Of a DNA stretch of 64,000 nt, positions 42,737 through 51,082 are shown piece by piece. Below the pieces are notes generated by a model. It worked only from the letters and a program-made list of their open reading frames with translations, searched no databases and had not been told where the DNA came from. Every line of letters starts with the position of its first letter. Position 1 is the stretch's first letter. The DNA is taken from positions 1-64,000 of the forward strand of contig NZ_QOKV01000005.1 of NCBI RefSeq assembly GCF_008365405.1. Direction: 5' to 3'. Source of the DNA: Azospirillum brasilense (GTDB taxonomy: Bacteria > Pseudomonadota > Alphaproteobacteria > Azospirillales > Azospirillaceae). A program made the position numbers and the translations under genes.

Positions 42737-43069
42737 TCAGGTTGGCGCGCCTCGCGGCCCCAGGAGCACGATGGCGGCACCAACCAGACAAACGGCTGCT
42801 CCGATCAGGTCCCAGCGGTCCGGTCGCTGCCCCTCAACGGCCCACAGCCACATCAGCGACGCGGCAACGTAGACGCCCCCGTACGCCGCGTAGGCTCGCC
42901 CGGCGAAGCTCGCGTCGATGCGGGTGAGCAGCCACGCGAACGCTGCCAGACTGGCGAGTCCGGGGATAAGCCAGAGCGGTGACTTGTCCAGACGTAGCCA
43001 TGCCCAAAAGGAGAAGCAGCCCGCGATCTCGCCAACCGCCGCGGTGGCGTAAACGGCTAGCGCGTTCAT
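42737..43069 (-). CDS. YnfA-family small membrane protein
   Basis: A 110-residue protein with four membrane helices, the full length of the YnfA/UPF0060 family related to small multidrug exporters. [21 protein letters not shown] is the family N-terminus and [18 protein letters not shown] the third helix. It overlaps the MerR-type gene by four bases (ATGA), so the two are co-expressed. YnfA proteins have been linked to efflux, with substrates unsettled; pairing with a metal-responsive regulator suggests metal or toxic-cation export. Confidence 0.88.
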   Translation of the reverse strand: MNALAVYATAAVGEIAGCFSFWAWLRLDKSPLWLIPGLASLAAFAWLLTRIDASFAGRAYAAYGGVYVAASLMWLWAVEGQRPDRWDLIGAAVCLVGAAIVLLGPRGAPT

Positions 43070-43500
43070 GGGCGTTCCTCTGCGACACCATCATGCGGCG
43101 AGAACGCCTCGATGATGCGGCAGTCGGCCATGCGCCCATCACTCCGGCACTGGTGGGCCAAGCGATCGAGTTCGTCACGCAGGCGCTGGAGGTCGGCTAT
43201 CTTGCGTTCGACCTCATAAAGCTGTTCGAGCACCAGCGCATCGACCTCGTCGCACGGCCGGTCCGGCTGGTCGGCCAAGTCGAGCATCGCCCGTACGGTC
43301 TCGAGCGGGAACCCTAGGTCCCGAGCCCGGCGCACGAAGCTCAGCCTTCGGACGTGCTCCGCGCCGTAACTGCGGTAGTTCCCCGCCGTGCGCGCGGGCT
43401 CGGGCAGGATGCCGATCTGCTCGTAGAAGCGGATGGTCTCCGGTTTCGTGCCAGTCGCCTTGCCCAGCGCCCCGATCGACAGCCCTGATTTTCCCGACAT
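43066..43500 (-). CDS. MerR-family metal regulator (Zn/Cd/Pb type)
   Basis: A 144-residue MerR-type activator. The N-terminal winged helix ([23 protein letters not shown]) is followed by a long dimer helix. Metal-site cysteines are Cys78 or so in RPCDEVDAL and the pair in [17 protein letters not shown], the layout of ZntR/PbrR/CadR rather than CueR. It is divergent from the P1B ATPase gene, with a 19-bp-spaced promoter and dyad between. Expected to switch on the ATPase when Zn, Cd or Pb is in excess. Confidence 0.88.
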   Translation of the reverse strand: MSGKSGLSIGALGKATGTKPETIRFYEQIGILPEPARTAGNYRSYGAEHVRRLSFVRRARDLGFPLETVRAMLDLADQPDRPCDEVDALVLEQLYEVERKIADLQRLRDELDRLAHQCRSDGRMADCRIIEAFSPHDGVAEERP

Positions 43501-43506
43501 AACCCC

Positions 43507-43537
43507 TTGACCCTCTAGTTACTTCAAGGTCCATCTT
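43507..43537 (+). promoter_or_regulatory. MerR-type promoter of the P1B ATPase gene
   Basis: A TTGACC -35 box (43507-43512) and a CATCTT -10 (43532-43537) are separated by 19 bases. An imperfect dyad (43510-43530; ACCCTCTAGT on one side, ACTTCAAGGT on the other) fills the spacer. The overlong spacer with a dyad is diagnostic of MerR-family control. Confidence 0.75.
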
Positions 43538-43604
43538 ACCGGACAGATGGCGGAACCGCAGCATCCAATGCCGCGTGAGCCCCCTGTTTCGGTTGGAGTT
43601 TGTC

Positions 43605-45776
43605 ATGCAGGAGAAGACCTCGGCGTTGGCCGCAAACGCGGGTACGCGAACCCTGCGCTACAAGGTCGTGGGCATGGACTGCCCAAGCTGCGTCAGCAAG
43701 GTCGAGACCGCGTTGCTCCGTGTCCCCGGCGCCGACGACATCGGCCTCAACTATCATTCGCAGGTCCTGAGGCTGACGCTGGACGAAGCAACAACGCCCC
43801 GGTCAAAGCTCGAGGACACGATCCGCACTCTCGGCTACCGCGTCGAGCCCCTGGGCGATCTGCGCATCATCGCCGATGACGCCGCGCGTGGGGCCGACGA
43901 GGCGTCCGCGTCCGAAGAGCGGCCGTGGTGGAGCACGCCCAAAGGCAAGGTGACCATCCTCATTGGCATCCTCGTTGCGGCGGGCTATCTGGCGTCGTGG
44001 CTTGCCCCGGCTCTGGAGGACCACGCCCTCGTCCCCGCCGCCCTGGTCGGTTTGGCCGTGTTCGGCCGACGCGCCGTCGCGCTAGTTCGTGCGGGCTCGC
44101 CCTTCAGCATCGAAATGCTGATGTCGGTGGCCACCGTGGGCGCCCTGTTCATCGGCGAGGCCGCCGAGGCCGCCGCCGTGGTGCTCCTCTTCGCCGTCGG
44201 CGAACTCCTGGAGGGCGTGGCGGCGGGCACCGCCCGATCCGGCATCAAGGCGCTGTCGAGCCTCGTTCCCAGAACCGCGCTGCTGATCGACGGCGAGGCC
44301 GCCCGCGAGGTTCCGGCATCGCGCCTGGAGGTCGGCCAAGTCGTCCTGGTCCGCCCCGGCGACCGGGTGCCTGCCGACGGCGAAGTCATTGAGGGAGAGT
44401 CCGACGTCGACGAGTCCCCGGTCACCGGCGAGTCCGTCCCCGTCCCCAAGCACGTCGGCTCGTCCGTTTTCGCGGGCGGCATCAACGCCACCGGTGCCCT
44501 GCGGGTCCGGGTCACGCGGACCGCGGCCGACAACACCATTGCCCGCATCATACACCTCGTCGAGGAGGCGCAGGCCAGTAAGTCGCCCACGGCGCGCTGG
44601 ATCGAGCGGTTCAGCGCACGCTACACGCCCGCGGTGATCGCGGTGGCGGTTCTCACCGTCCTGGTGCCGTCGCTCGCCGTCGGAGCGGACTGGCACACCT
44701 GGATCTACCGCGGCCTCGCCCTGCTGCTGATCGGCTGCCCCTGCGCCCTGGTGCTGTCAACCCCGGCCGCGATCGCGTCGGGCATCGCCGCCGGGGCGCG
44801 GCGTGGCCTCCTCATCAAGGGCGGCGCCGCGCTGGAGGCAATCGGCCGCGTTCGGACCATCGCTTTCGACAAGACCGGCACGCTGACGCAGGGACGGCCG
44901 CAGGTGACCGACCTTGTCCCGCTGACCGGAACCGAACGCTCCCTGCTCGGACTCGCCGCCGCCGTGGAGAACGGCTCCAGCCACCCGATCGCCCAGGCCA
45001 TCCTCGAGCGGGCGGCGGCCGACGGCGTGCCGCTTCGTCCGGCCCGCGACCAGAAGGCCGTCCCCGGAAAGGCGGCGCAGGGCGTGGTGACCGGGAGGCT
45101 CGTCGAGGTCGCCTCGCCGCGCCATGCCGTCGAGCGCGGCGGTCCGGAGGGCATCCCCTCCGACCGCATCGCCGCCCTGGAGGACGAGGGCAAGACCGTG
45201 GTCGTCGTTCTCGCGGACGCGCAGCCGGTCGGCCTCATCGCCCTGCGCGACGAGCCGCGGCCCGACGCCACCGACGGGGTCGCCGGTCTGCGCGAGCTCG
45301 GCGTCCGCAGTGTCATGCTGACCGGCGACAACAGCCGGACCGGACAGGCCATTGGCCGGGGGCTTGGTGTCGACGTGAAGGCCGACCTTCTGCCCGAGGA
45401 CAAGCTCCGGGAGATTGCGGCGCTGCGGGCACAGGGCCCGGTCGCCATGGTCGGCGACGGCATCAACGACGCTCCCGCCCTGGCGGCGGCCGACGTCGGC
45501 GTCGCCATGGGCGGCGGCACGGACGTGGCGCTGGAGACCGCCGACGCCGCGCTGCTGGGCAACCGGGTCGCCGACATCGCCGCGCTGGTCCGCCTGTCGC
45601 GGGCGACGATGGCCAACATCCACCAGAACGTCGCCATCGCCCTCGGGCTGAAGGCGGTCTTCCTGGTGACCACATTGACCGGCATGACGGATCTCTGGCT
45701 GGCGATCCTGGCCGACACCGGGGCCACCGTCATCGTCACCCTCAACGCACTGCGCCTGCTCCGCCAGGGCAAGTGA
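43605..45776 (+). CDS. zntA: P1B-type Zn/Cd/Pb-exporting ATPase
   Basis: A 723-residue heavy-metal pump. An N-terminal metal domain (GMDCPSC, Cys26/Cys29) is followed by eight membrane helices, with the transport motif CPC at 378-380 (LLIGCPCALVLSTPAA) and the phosphorylated Asp422 in DKTGTLTQG. ATP-site HP motif: SSHPIAQA; hinge: VGDGINDAPALAAADVG. The residues after CPC and the MVDLxD-like end (GMTDLWLAILADTG, with the Asp in helix 8) match the P1B-2 (Zn/Cd/Pb) group. The start is ATG 43605 with GGAG nine bases upstream. It is followed by lspA, overlapping by four bases, as in pbr lead-resistance operons. Confidence 0.92.
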   Translation: MQEKTSALAANAGTRTLRYKVVGMDCPSCVSKVETALLRVPGADDIGLNYHSQVLRLTLDEATTPRSKLEDTIRTLGYRVEPLGDLRIIADDAARGADEASASEERPWWSTPKGKVTILIGILVAAGYLASWLAPALEDHALVPAALVGLAVFGRRAVALVRAGSPFSIEMLMSVATVGALFIGEAAEAAAVVLLFAVGELLEGVAAGTARSGIKALSSLVPRTALLIDGEAAREVPASRLEVGQVVLVRPGDRVPADGEVIEGESDVDESPVTGESVPVPKHVGSSVFAGGINATGALRVRVTRTAADNTIARIIHLVEEAQASKSPTARWIERFSARYTPAVIAVAVLTVLVPSLAVGADWHTWIYRGLALLLIGCPCALVLSTPAAIASGIAAGARRGLLIKGGAALEAIGRVRTIAFDKTGTLTQGRPQVTDLVPLTGTERSLLGLAAAVENGSSHPIAQAILERAAADGVPLRPARDQKAVPGKAAQGVVTGRLVEVASPRHAVERGGPEGIPSDRIAALEDEGKTVVVVLADAQPVGLIALRDEPRPDATDGVAGLRELGVRSVMLTGDNSRTGQAIGRGLGVDVKADLLPEDKLREIAALRAQGPVAMVGDGINDAPALAAADVGVAMGGGTDVALETADAALLGNRVADIAALVRLSRATMANIHQNVAIALGLKAVFLVTTLTGMTDLWLAILADTGATVIVTLNALRLLRQGK

Positions 45777-46318
45777 AGGAGACTGCCACCTTGATCCTCG
45801 AAACCGTATCGACCAGGCGCTCGGGTCTCCGGCTGGCGCTGGTCGTCGCCCTGCTCACCGCCGTCGCGGACCAGATCTCGAAGTGGGTGATCCTCGATCA
45901 CGTCATGGATCCGCCGCGCCTGGTCGAGGTCACCCCGTTCTTCAACCTGACCCTCGGCTTCAACCGCGGCGTCAGCTTCGGCTTCCTGGGTGACGGGGCG
46001 GCGGGACCCTCGCTGCTCAGCGGCTTGGCCGTGGCGATCGTCATCGCCTTGGGCGTATGGGCGTCACGCACCAACAGCCGGGCGGAGGCCGGAGCCCTCG
46101 GCGCCGTCATCGGCGGTGCCATCGGCAACGTCGCCGACCGGATCCGCCAGGGAGCGGTGACCGACTTCCTGGACTTGCACGCCTTCGGCTGGCACTGGCC
46201 TACGTTCAATGTCGCCGATATCGGCATCACCGGCGGCGTCGGCCTGCTGCTGCTGCACGGGTGGCTGCAAGGGCGCCGGACGCCCGCCGCTAAAGGCCCC
46301 CAGCAGGCCTGTCCTTGA
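45773..46318 (+). CDS. lspA: Signal peptidase II in the metal operon
   Basis: A lipoprotein signal peptidase of about 181 residues with four membrane helices. The catalytic aspartates are in GNVADRIRQG and FNVADIGITGG, and VTPFFNLTLGFNRGVSFGFL is the conserved loop. The start may be GTG 45773, overlapping the ATPase stop, or TTG 45792, which has AAGGAG. An lspA copy coupled to a P1B ATPase is known from pbr-type lead resistance, so this is probably an accessory copy in addition to the housekeeping gene elsewhere. It may process a metal-binding lipoprotein. Confidence 0.9.
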   Translation: MKETATLILETVSTRRSGLRLALVVALLTAVADQISKWVILDHVMDPPRLVEVTPFFNLTLGFNRGVSFGFLGDGAAGPSLLSGLAVAIVIALGVWASRTNSRAEAGALGAVIGGAIGNVADRIRQGAVTDFLDLHAFGWHWPTFNVADIGITGGVGLLLLHGWLQGRRTPAAKGPQQACP

Positions 46319-46348
46319 ACTGCCTCGTGCCGATACGAGGAGCATGAG

Positions 46349-46939
46349 ATGGACGAGGTTGTCCGCTGGGGCACGCTGGTCTGTTTGTCGGCAACCGGGG
46401 TTTTCTCCGCGTGGCGCACGGTGTGGCTGCGGCGGCGAACCGGCGTGAACCCGATCACCTTCGGCCGCTCGGACAGCGCGCACGACTACCTGGGCCGGGT
46501 CTTCCGCGTCGTGACCGCCGCGGTGGCGGTCCTCGCCCTGACGTGGGCGCTCGTTCCCGCTGTCCCGCAAGCGTTGGGGTCCCTGCCGCTCGGGACCGGA
46601 GCAAGGGTGGTCGGCCTGGTGCTGCTCTGCGCAGCGACGGCCTGGATCACCGCGGCCCAGGTCCAGATGGGACGCTCATGGCGGGTCGGCGTCGACCCGG
46701 AACCGACCGCCCTCGTCACCACCGGCCTGTTCCGCCTGAGCCGCAACCCGGTCTTCGTCGGCATGCTGGGCATGCTCGCCGGGCTGTTTTTGGTGTTGCC
46801 GACCGCCCCGACGCTGGCGCTGCTCGCCGTCGGCCTGACCGCCTTCCCGGTCCAGGTGCGCCTTGAAGAGGATCATCTGCGTCGCCTCCACGGCGACGCC
46901 TACGACCGCTACCGCGCCAGCGTCCGGCGCTGGCTGTAA
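46349..46939 (+). CDS. Isoprenylcysteine methyltransferase-like membrane protein
   Basis: A 196-residue membrane protein of the ICMT/PEMT-like family, with about four helices. The family signature LVTTGLFRLSRNPVFVGML and the C-terminal RLEEDHLRRLHGDAYDRYRASVRRWL are both clear. Such proteins methylate membrane-associated substrates and frequently follow metal-resistance operons; the substrate in bacteria is mostly unknown. GAGGAG lies eight bases before ATG 46349. It follows lspA by 30 bases, so it is likely part of the same transcript. Confidence 0.82.
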   Translation: MDEVVRWGTLVCLSATGVFSAWRTVWLRRRTGVNPITFGRSDSAHDYLGRVFRVVTAAVAVLALTWALVPAVPQALGSLPLGTGARVVGLVLLCAATAWITAAQVQMGRSWRVGVDPEPTALVTTGLFRLSRNPVFVGMLGMLAGLFLVLPTAPTLALLAVGLTAFPVQVRLEEDHLRRLHGDAYDRYRASVRRWL

Positions 46940-46961
46940 CCACATCCGAGGAGGATCTTTC

Positions 46962-47423
46962 ATGAAACCACATCGCGTGGCAGGCATCGCCGCCCTGGCC
47001 CTGCTCGCATCCGTCCCAGTCGCGGCCGATCCGATCCGCGCCGGGGACATCGTCGTCGAGCAGGCATGGGCCCGCGCCACGGCGCCCGCGGCCAAAACGG
47101 GCGCCGCCTACCTGACGATCCGGAACGCCGGGACCCAGCCGGACCGCATCGCCTCCATGGCCGCCCCCGTCGCCGGGCACGTGATGGCGCACCAGACCAA
47201 ACAGGAGGGCGACGTGCTGAGGATGCACGAGGCCGGGCCGCTGGCGCTCCCGCCGGGCGGCGCGCTCGACATGAAGCCCGGCGGCACGCACGTTATGCTA
47301 ATGGATCTGAAGGGCGGCTTGAAGCCCGGCCAGGAGTTCCCGCTCACGGTGACGTTCGAGAAGGCTGGAGCCGTCCAGGTGCCGGTGAAGGTCGGCAAAC
47401 CGGGCGCGATGGGGCCGGAGTGA
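46962..47423 (+). CDS. PCuAC-type periplasmic copper chaperone
   Basis: A 153-residue exported protein. The signal peptide ends near Ala22 (VAA). The cupredoxin-like domain carries the Cu(I) site pattern: MAHQTKQEGDVLRMHE supplies the first His and Met, and PGGTHVMLMDLK the second His and Met, which is the H(M)x10Mx21HxM motif. PCuAC proteins deliver copper to the Cu_A site of cytochrome oxidase together with Sco. Indeed a Sco protein follows after seven bases. GAGGAGGAT precedes ATG 46962. Confidence 0.9.
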   Translation: MKPHRVAGIAALALLASVPVAADPIRAGDIVVEQAWARATAPAAKTGAAYLTIRNAGTQPDRIASMAAPVAGHVMAHQTKQEGDVLRMHEAGPLALPPGGALDMKPGGTHVMLMDLKGGLKPGQEFPLTVTFEKAGAVQVPVKVGKPGAMGPE

Positions 47424-47430
47424 GCCGCCG

Positions 47431-48057
47431 ATGCTGAGGAAGCTCCGTTTCGCCCTTTGGGTCGCCGTCGCCCTAGCGTCCGTGCTGTTCGCGGTCTTGG
47501 TGTGGCCGGTCCTGACCGCACCACAGAAGCCGGTGGCCCCTGAGTCTGGACAGCCGCTCGCCGATGCCGCCAACTGGACCCTGACCGACCACACCGGCCG
47601 CCCCTTCACGGCCGCTGACCTCAACAGCCGACCAACGCTCCTGGTGTCCGGCTTCACGCACTGCCCCGACGTGTGCCCGACGTCGCTGGGGTACGTCGCC
47701 AACGTGCTCAAGGCGCTCGGGCCACAGGCCGAGGCCGTCCGGCCGCTGTTCCTGACGGTCGACCCGGAGCGGGACACCGCGGCCGTCATGGCCGAGTACG
47801 TGGCTCTCTTCGACCGGCGCATTCTCGGGCTGACCGGCACGCCGGAGGATGTGGCCAAGGCCACCAAGGATCTTGGCCTCTACTCCAAGAAGGTCCCGCA
47901 GGAGGGCGGGTACACCATGGACCATACGGCGACGATGCTCCTGCTCGACGGCCGCGGCCGGTTCCGCAGTTCCCTGGACATCCACGAGAAGCCGGAGGTC
48001 GCCGTCGAGAAGGTCCGGCTGCTGCTCAAGCCGCGGCCCGACACGCCGGGGACATGA
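47431..48057 (+). CDS. Sco1/SenC family copper-insertion protein
   Basis: A 208-residue membrane-anchored thioredoxin-fold protein. One N-terminal helix (FALWVAVALASVLFAVLVW) anchors it. The copper site is CPDVCP (CxxxC) in SGFTHCPDVCPTS, with the third ligand His in GYTMDHTATM. It would deliver or reduce copper for cytochrome oxidase or another periplasmic enzyme. The pair with PCuAC is a common copper-assembly module. No oxidase subunit gene is in the window, so the client is elsewhere. Confidence 0.9.
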   Translation: MLRKLRFALWVAVALASVLFAVLVWPVLTAPQKPVAPESGQPLADAANWTLTDHTGRPFTAADLNSRPTLLVSGFTHCPDVCPTSLGYVANVLKALGPQAEAVRPLFLTVDPERDTAAVMAEYVALFDRRILGLTGTPEDVAKATKDLGLYSKKVPQEGGYTMDHTATMLLLDGRGRFRSSLDIHEKPEVAVEKVRLLLKPRPDTPGT

Positions 48058-48105
48058 TCCGGTTCACCCTTCATGAGCGACCGATAGGAAGCAGAAGGAC
48101 GTTCC

Positions 48106-49095
48106 ATGACACACACGCATCCCCAGGATCATGGAGATCATAAAGAGCACGTCCACGACCATGGGAGCCATGGTCACGGGGGACACGACCACGGACCCGG
48201 CGGCCACAGCCACGCGCCGACGGTGACAGCCGACAGCGAGCGCAAGGTGTTCTGGGTGATGCTGTTGACCGGCGGCTTCATGCTGGCGGAGGTCGCGGGC
48301 GGGCTCATCTCCGGTTCGCTGGCGCTACTGGCTGACGCCGGGCACATGCTGACCGACTTCGCCTCGCTGGCCTTGGCTTGGCTGGCGTTCCGGTTCGCAC
48401 GGCGCCCCGCCGACGCGCAGCGGTCCTACGGCTGGCACCGCTTCGAGGTGCTGGCCGCCTTCGTGAACGGGTTGTCCCTGTTCGTCATCGCCGCCTGGAT
48501 CGTCGTCGAGGCGGCGCAGCGGCTGTTCGAGCCGATCGAGGTGCTGGGCGGCACCATGCTCGTGGTCGCCGCGGCGGGTTTTCTGGTGAACGTGGTCGCC
48601 TTCTGGATTCTGAACCGCGGTGGCGGGGAAAACCTCAACGTGCAGGGCGCCGCCATCCACGTCATGGGCGACCTGCTCGGCTCGGTCGGTGCCATCGCGG
48701 CGGCCCTGGTCATCATGTGGACCGGTTGGACGCCCATCGACCCGATCCTGTCCGCCGTGGTTGCGCTGCTCATCCTGCGCAGCGCCTGGAAGGTCACCAA
48801 GGCGTCCGGCCACATCCTGCTCGAGGGCACGCCCGACGGCATCGACGCGGCGCGTGTTGGCGCCGCGGTGCGAACCGTCCCCGGAGTGCTGGACGTCCAC
48901 CATGTCCACGCTTGGTCGCTGACCGGCGAGCGCCGCATGGTCACCCTGCACGCCGTCGTGGACGACGCGGCGAACCAGAACGAGGCGGTCGCCGCCATCA
49001 ACCGCACGCTCAAGGAGCGGTTCGGCATCGACCACGCGACCGTCCAGGTCGAGCGTGATGGCTGCGCCCATGGCGAGGACTGCCGCCCGTACTGA
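48106..49095 (+). CDS. Cation diffusion facilitator (CzcD/ZitB type)
   Basis: A 329-residue six-helix metal/proton antiporter. A histidine-rich N-terminus (residues 2-38: HTHPQDHGDHKEHVHDHGS) precedes helix 1. The transport site residues are in LLADAGHMLTDFASL (helix 2: HxxxD) and AAIHVMGDLLGSVG (helix 5: HxxxD), the Zn-type pattern. A cytoplasmic C-terminal ferredoxin-like domain ends with DGCAHGEDCRPY, a Cys/His tail. It removes Zn, Cd or Co. It follows sco by 48 bases, with AAGGA before ATG 48106. Confidence 0.9.
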   Translation: MTHTHPQDHGDHKEHVHDHGSHGHGGHDHGPGGHSHAPTVTADSERKVFWVMLLTGGFMLAEVAGGLISGSLALLADAGHMLTDFASLALAWLAFRFARRPADAQRSYGWHRFEVLAAFVNGLSLFVIAAWIVVEAAQRLFEPIEVLGGTMLVVAAAGFLVNVVAFWILNRGGGENLNVQGAAIHVMGDLLGSVGAIAAALVIMWTGWTPIDPILSAVVALLILRSAWKVTKASGHILLEGTPDGIDAARVGAAVRTVPGVLDVHHVHAWSLTGERRMVTLHAVVDDAANQNEAVAAINRTLKERFGIDHATVQVERDGCAHGEDCRPY

Positions 49096-49166
49096 ACGTC
49101 CTGCCAACCGGACGTTTCTTTCACCGGGAGTGTTGGAGCCGTAGGTCAACCCACGGGAGTGTAGGC

Positions 49167-50216
49167 ATGGAAGGAAGCGGCGGATTCGGCTGGATGACCC
49201 TGGTCTGGGTGGGAGTGCTGCTGGTGGCGCTCTTGGCGGCGCACTGGGGAGCCGAACAGTTCTCGAGCCCGCTGAAGAAGCTCCGCAAGCAGTGGGGCTT
49301 CTCCGTGGCCGCGGGCGGCGCCTTCGTCGGCCTCGCCGCCGCCAGCCCGGAGATCGGCATCAACACCTCGAGTGCATTGCGCGGGTCGGCCGACATCGGC
49401 CTGGGCGTGACGCTGGGGTCCAACATCCTCGCCATCCCGCTGATGGTCACCGCTGCCTATCTGGCCACCCGCAAGGCCGACATCCCCGACCACCAGGGCC
49501 ACGAGCGGCACCGCCGCGAACACCTGCTGGCGGTCGACCCGAGCGCTGTCACGGTGCAGGCGCTCCCCTATCTCGCCATCGTCGCCCTGTTCGCCATCCT
49601 GACGCTGCCAGCACCCTGGCGCGGGCTCCAATCGGTGGACGGCTGGATCATGCTGGGCGCCTACGCCGTCTACCTCGCCCAGGCTCTGATCCGGGGTCGG
49701 GAGAAGGGGGAGAAGGTTGAATGGCAGACGAAAGAGGTCCTACTCGCCACTGGCGGCGTCGCCGCCTTGGCGGTCGGCACCTACTTCGCGGTGCGGGCGA
49801 CGGAGAACATCGCCACGGCCTTCGGGCTGTCGAAGATCGTGGCCGGACTGTTCATCACCACGCCGGTCGCCGCCCTGCCGGAGGTCTTCGCCACGTGGAA
49901 CGTGACCCGCAGCGGGCAGGTGACCTCCGGCGTCACCAGCGTCATGGGCGACCACGCGGTCACACTGACCATCGCGCTGCTCCCCCTGGCGCTCGTCGGG
50001 ATGCCGGTCTCCAACCTGCTGCTCTTCTCGGTGAACGTGGCATTCGTCGCGCTCATGCCCATCCTGTACGCCGCCTTCATCCACTGGAGCGGCCGCGGCG
50101 AGCACGGCTTCCGGCGCTGGCACGTCTTCGCGTTCATCGGGACCTACGCCCTCTACATGCTCCTGATCATCTTTTGGGTGCAGCCCTTCGGCGGCGGGCA
50201 GGGCGGAGGCCAGTAG
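49167..50216 (+). CDS. CaCA-family cation/calcium exchanger
   Basis: A 349-residue membrane protein with about ten helices. Two inverted alpha-repeats are visible, GLAAASPEIGINTSSALRGS with VTLGSNI, and FITTPVAALPEVFATWNVTRSG with SVMGDHAVT. These form the ion site of Na+/Ca2+- and H+/cation-type exchangers. The second repeat has GDH in place of the usual GSN, which may alter ion choice. It lies between CDF and ZIP transporter genes, so a heavy-metal substrate is possible. The ATG at 49167 has GGGAG upstream. Confidence 0.85.
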   Translation: MEGSGGFGWMTLVWVGVLLVALLAAHWGAEQFSSPLKKLRKQWGFSVAAGGAFVGLAAASPEIGINTSSALRGSADIGLGVTLGSNILAIPLMVTAAYLATRKADIPDHQGHERHRREHLLAVDPSAVTVQALPYLAIVALFAILTLPAPWRGLQSVDGWIMLGAYAVYLAQALIRGREKGEKVEWQTKEVLLATGGVAALAVGTYFAVRATENIATAFGLSKIVAGLFITTPVAALPEVFATWNVTRSGQVTSGVTSVMGDHAVTLTIALLPLALVGMPVSNLLLFSVNVAFVALMPILYAAFIHWSGRGEHGFRRWHVFAFIGTYALYMLLIIFWVQPFGGGQGGGQ

Positions 50217-50297
50217 GACGTGGAATTCTCCCCGTCCTCCGGAGTTGGGACGAGGGAAGCGGTGAGAAGCATCATCCAGGCAGAGAGAGGGAAAGCG

Positions 50298-51032
50298 ATG
50301 GAGTACCTCAGCGTTCTGGCTTTGGCCATCATGCCCGCGCTGGGGAACTTCTCCGGCGGCCTGCTCGCGGAGTACGTCCGGACAACCAGGCGCACGCTCA
50401 GCTTGGCGCTGCACGCGGCCGCGGGCATCATCGTCGCCGTAGTCGCCATCGAACTCATGCCCGAAGCGCTGGGTGGCGCACCTCCGTGGACCGTGGTCCT
50501 CGCGTTCCTTCTCGGCGGCGTCTTCTCGGTCGTCCTGGAGCGCGGGGTCGATGCCCTGAACGACCGTTTCGGTGGTGGTGAGGCCAGCACCGGCGCCTGG
50601 ATGGTCTACGCGGCGGTCGCGGTCGACCTGTTCAGCGACGGCCTGATGATCGGGGTGGGCTCGGCCGTGTCGTTCAGCCTGGCGCTCATCCTCGCCATCG
50701 GCCAGGTCACCGCGGACATCCCGGAAGGCTTCGCGACCATCGCCAACTTCAAGGACAAGGGCGTGCCCCGGTCGCGGCGGATCCTGCTCTCGGCGTCGTT
50801 TGCCATCCCGGTCCTGCTCGGCGCCACGCTCGGCTACTGGCTGCTGCGCGACGCGGATCAAATCTGGCAGCTGTCCGCCCTGGCCTTCGTCGCCGGGCTA
50901 CTGCTGATCGCCGCCATGGAGGACATGATCGTCGAGGCGCACGAGGCTGCCGCGGACACGCGCTGGTCGGCGCTGTCGCTGGTCGGCGGGTTCGCCCTGT
51001 TCACGCTCATCGCCTCCTACTTCGAAGCGTAG
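50298..51032 (+). CDS. ZIP-family metal transporter
   Basis: A 244-residue eight-helix transporter. The family's helix-4/5 metal site is recognisable in AVAVDLFSDGLMIGVG and ILAIGQVTADIPEGFATIANF, although the HNxxEG of typical ZIPs is changed to FSDG in the first motif and DIPEG in the second. These substitutions suggest an altered substrate or a divergent subgroup. The start is ATG 50298; the extension to 50220 adds unrelated residues. It is the last gene of the plus-strand metal group and converges on nosD. Confidence 0.82.
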   Translation: MEYLSVLALAIMPALGNFSGGLLAEYVRTTRRTLSLALHAAAGIIVAVVAIELMPEALGGAPPWTVVLAFLLGGVFSVVLERGVDALNDRFGGGEASTGAWMVYAAVAVDLFSDGLMIGVGSAVSFSLALILAIGQVTADIPEGFATIANFKDKGVPRSRRILLSASFAIPVLLGATLGYWLLRDADQIWQLSALAFVAGLLLIAAMEDMIVEAHEAAADTRWSALSLVGGFALFTLIASYFEA

Positions 51033-51082
51033 CGAGGCAGGTGCACCCGCAGCAAGGTGCTCACCAGGACGACGGAATGTCC

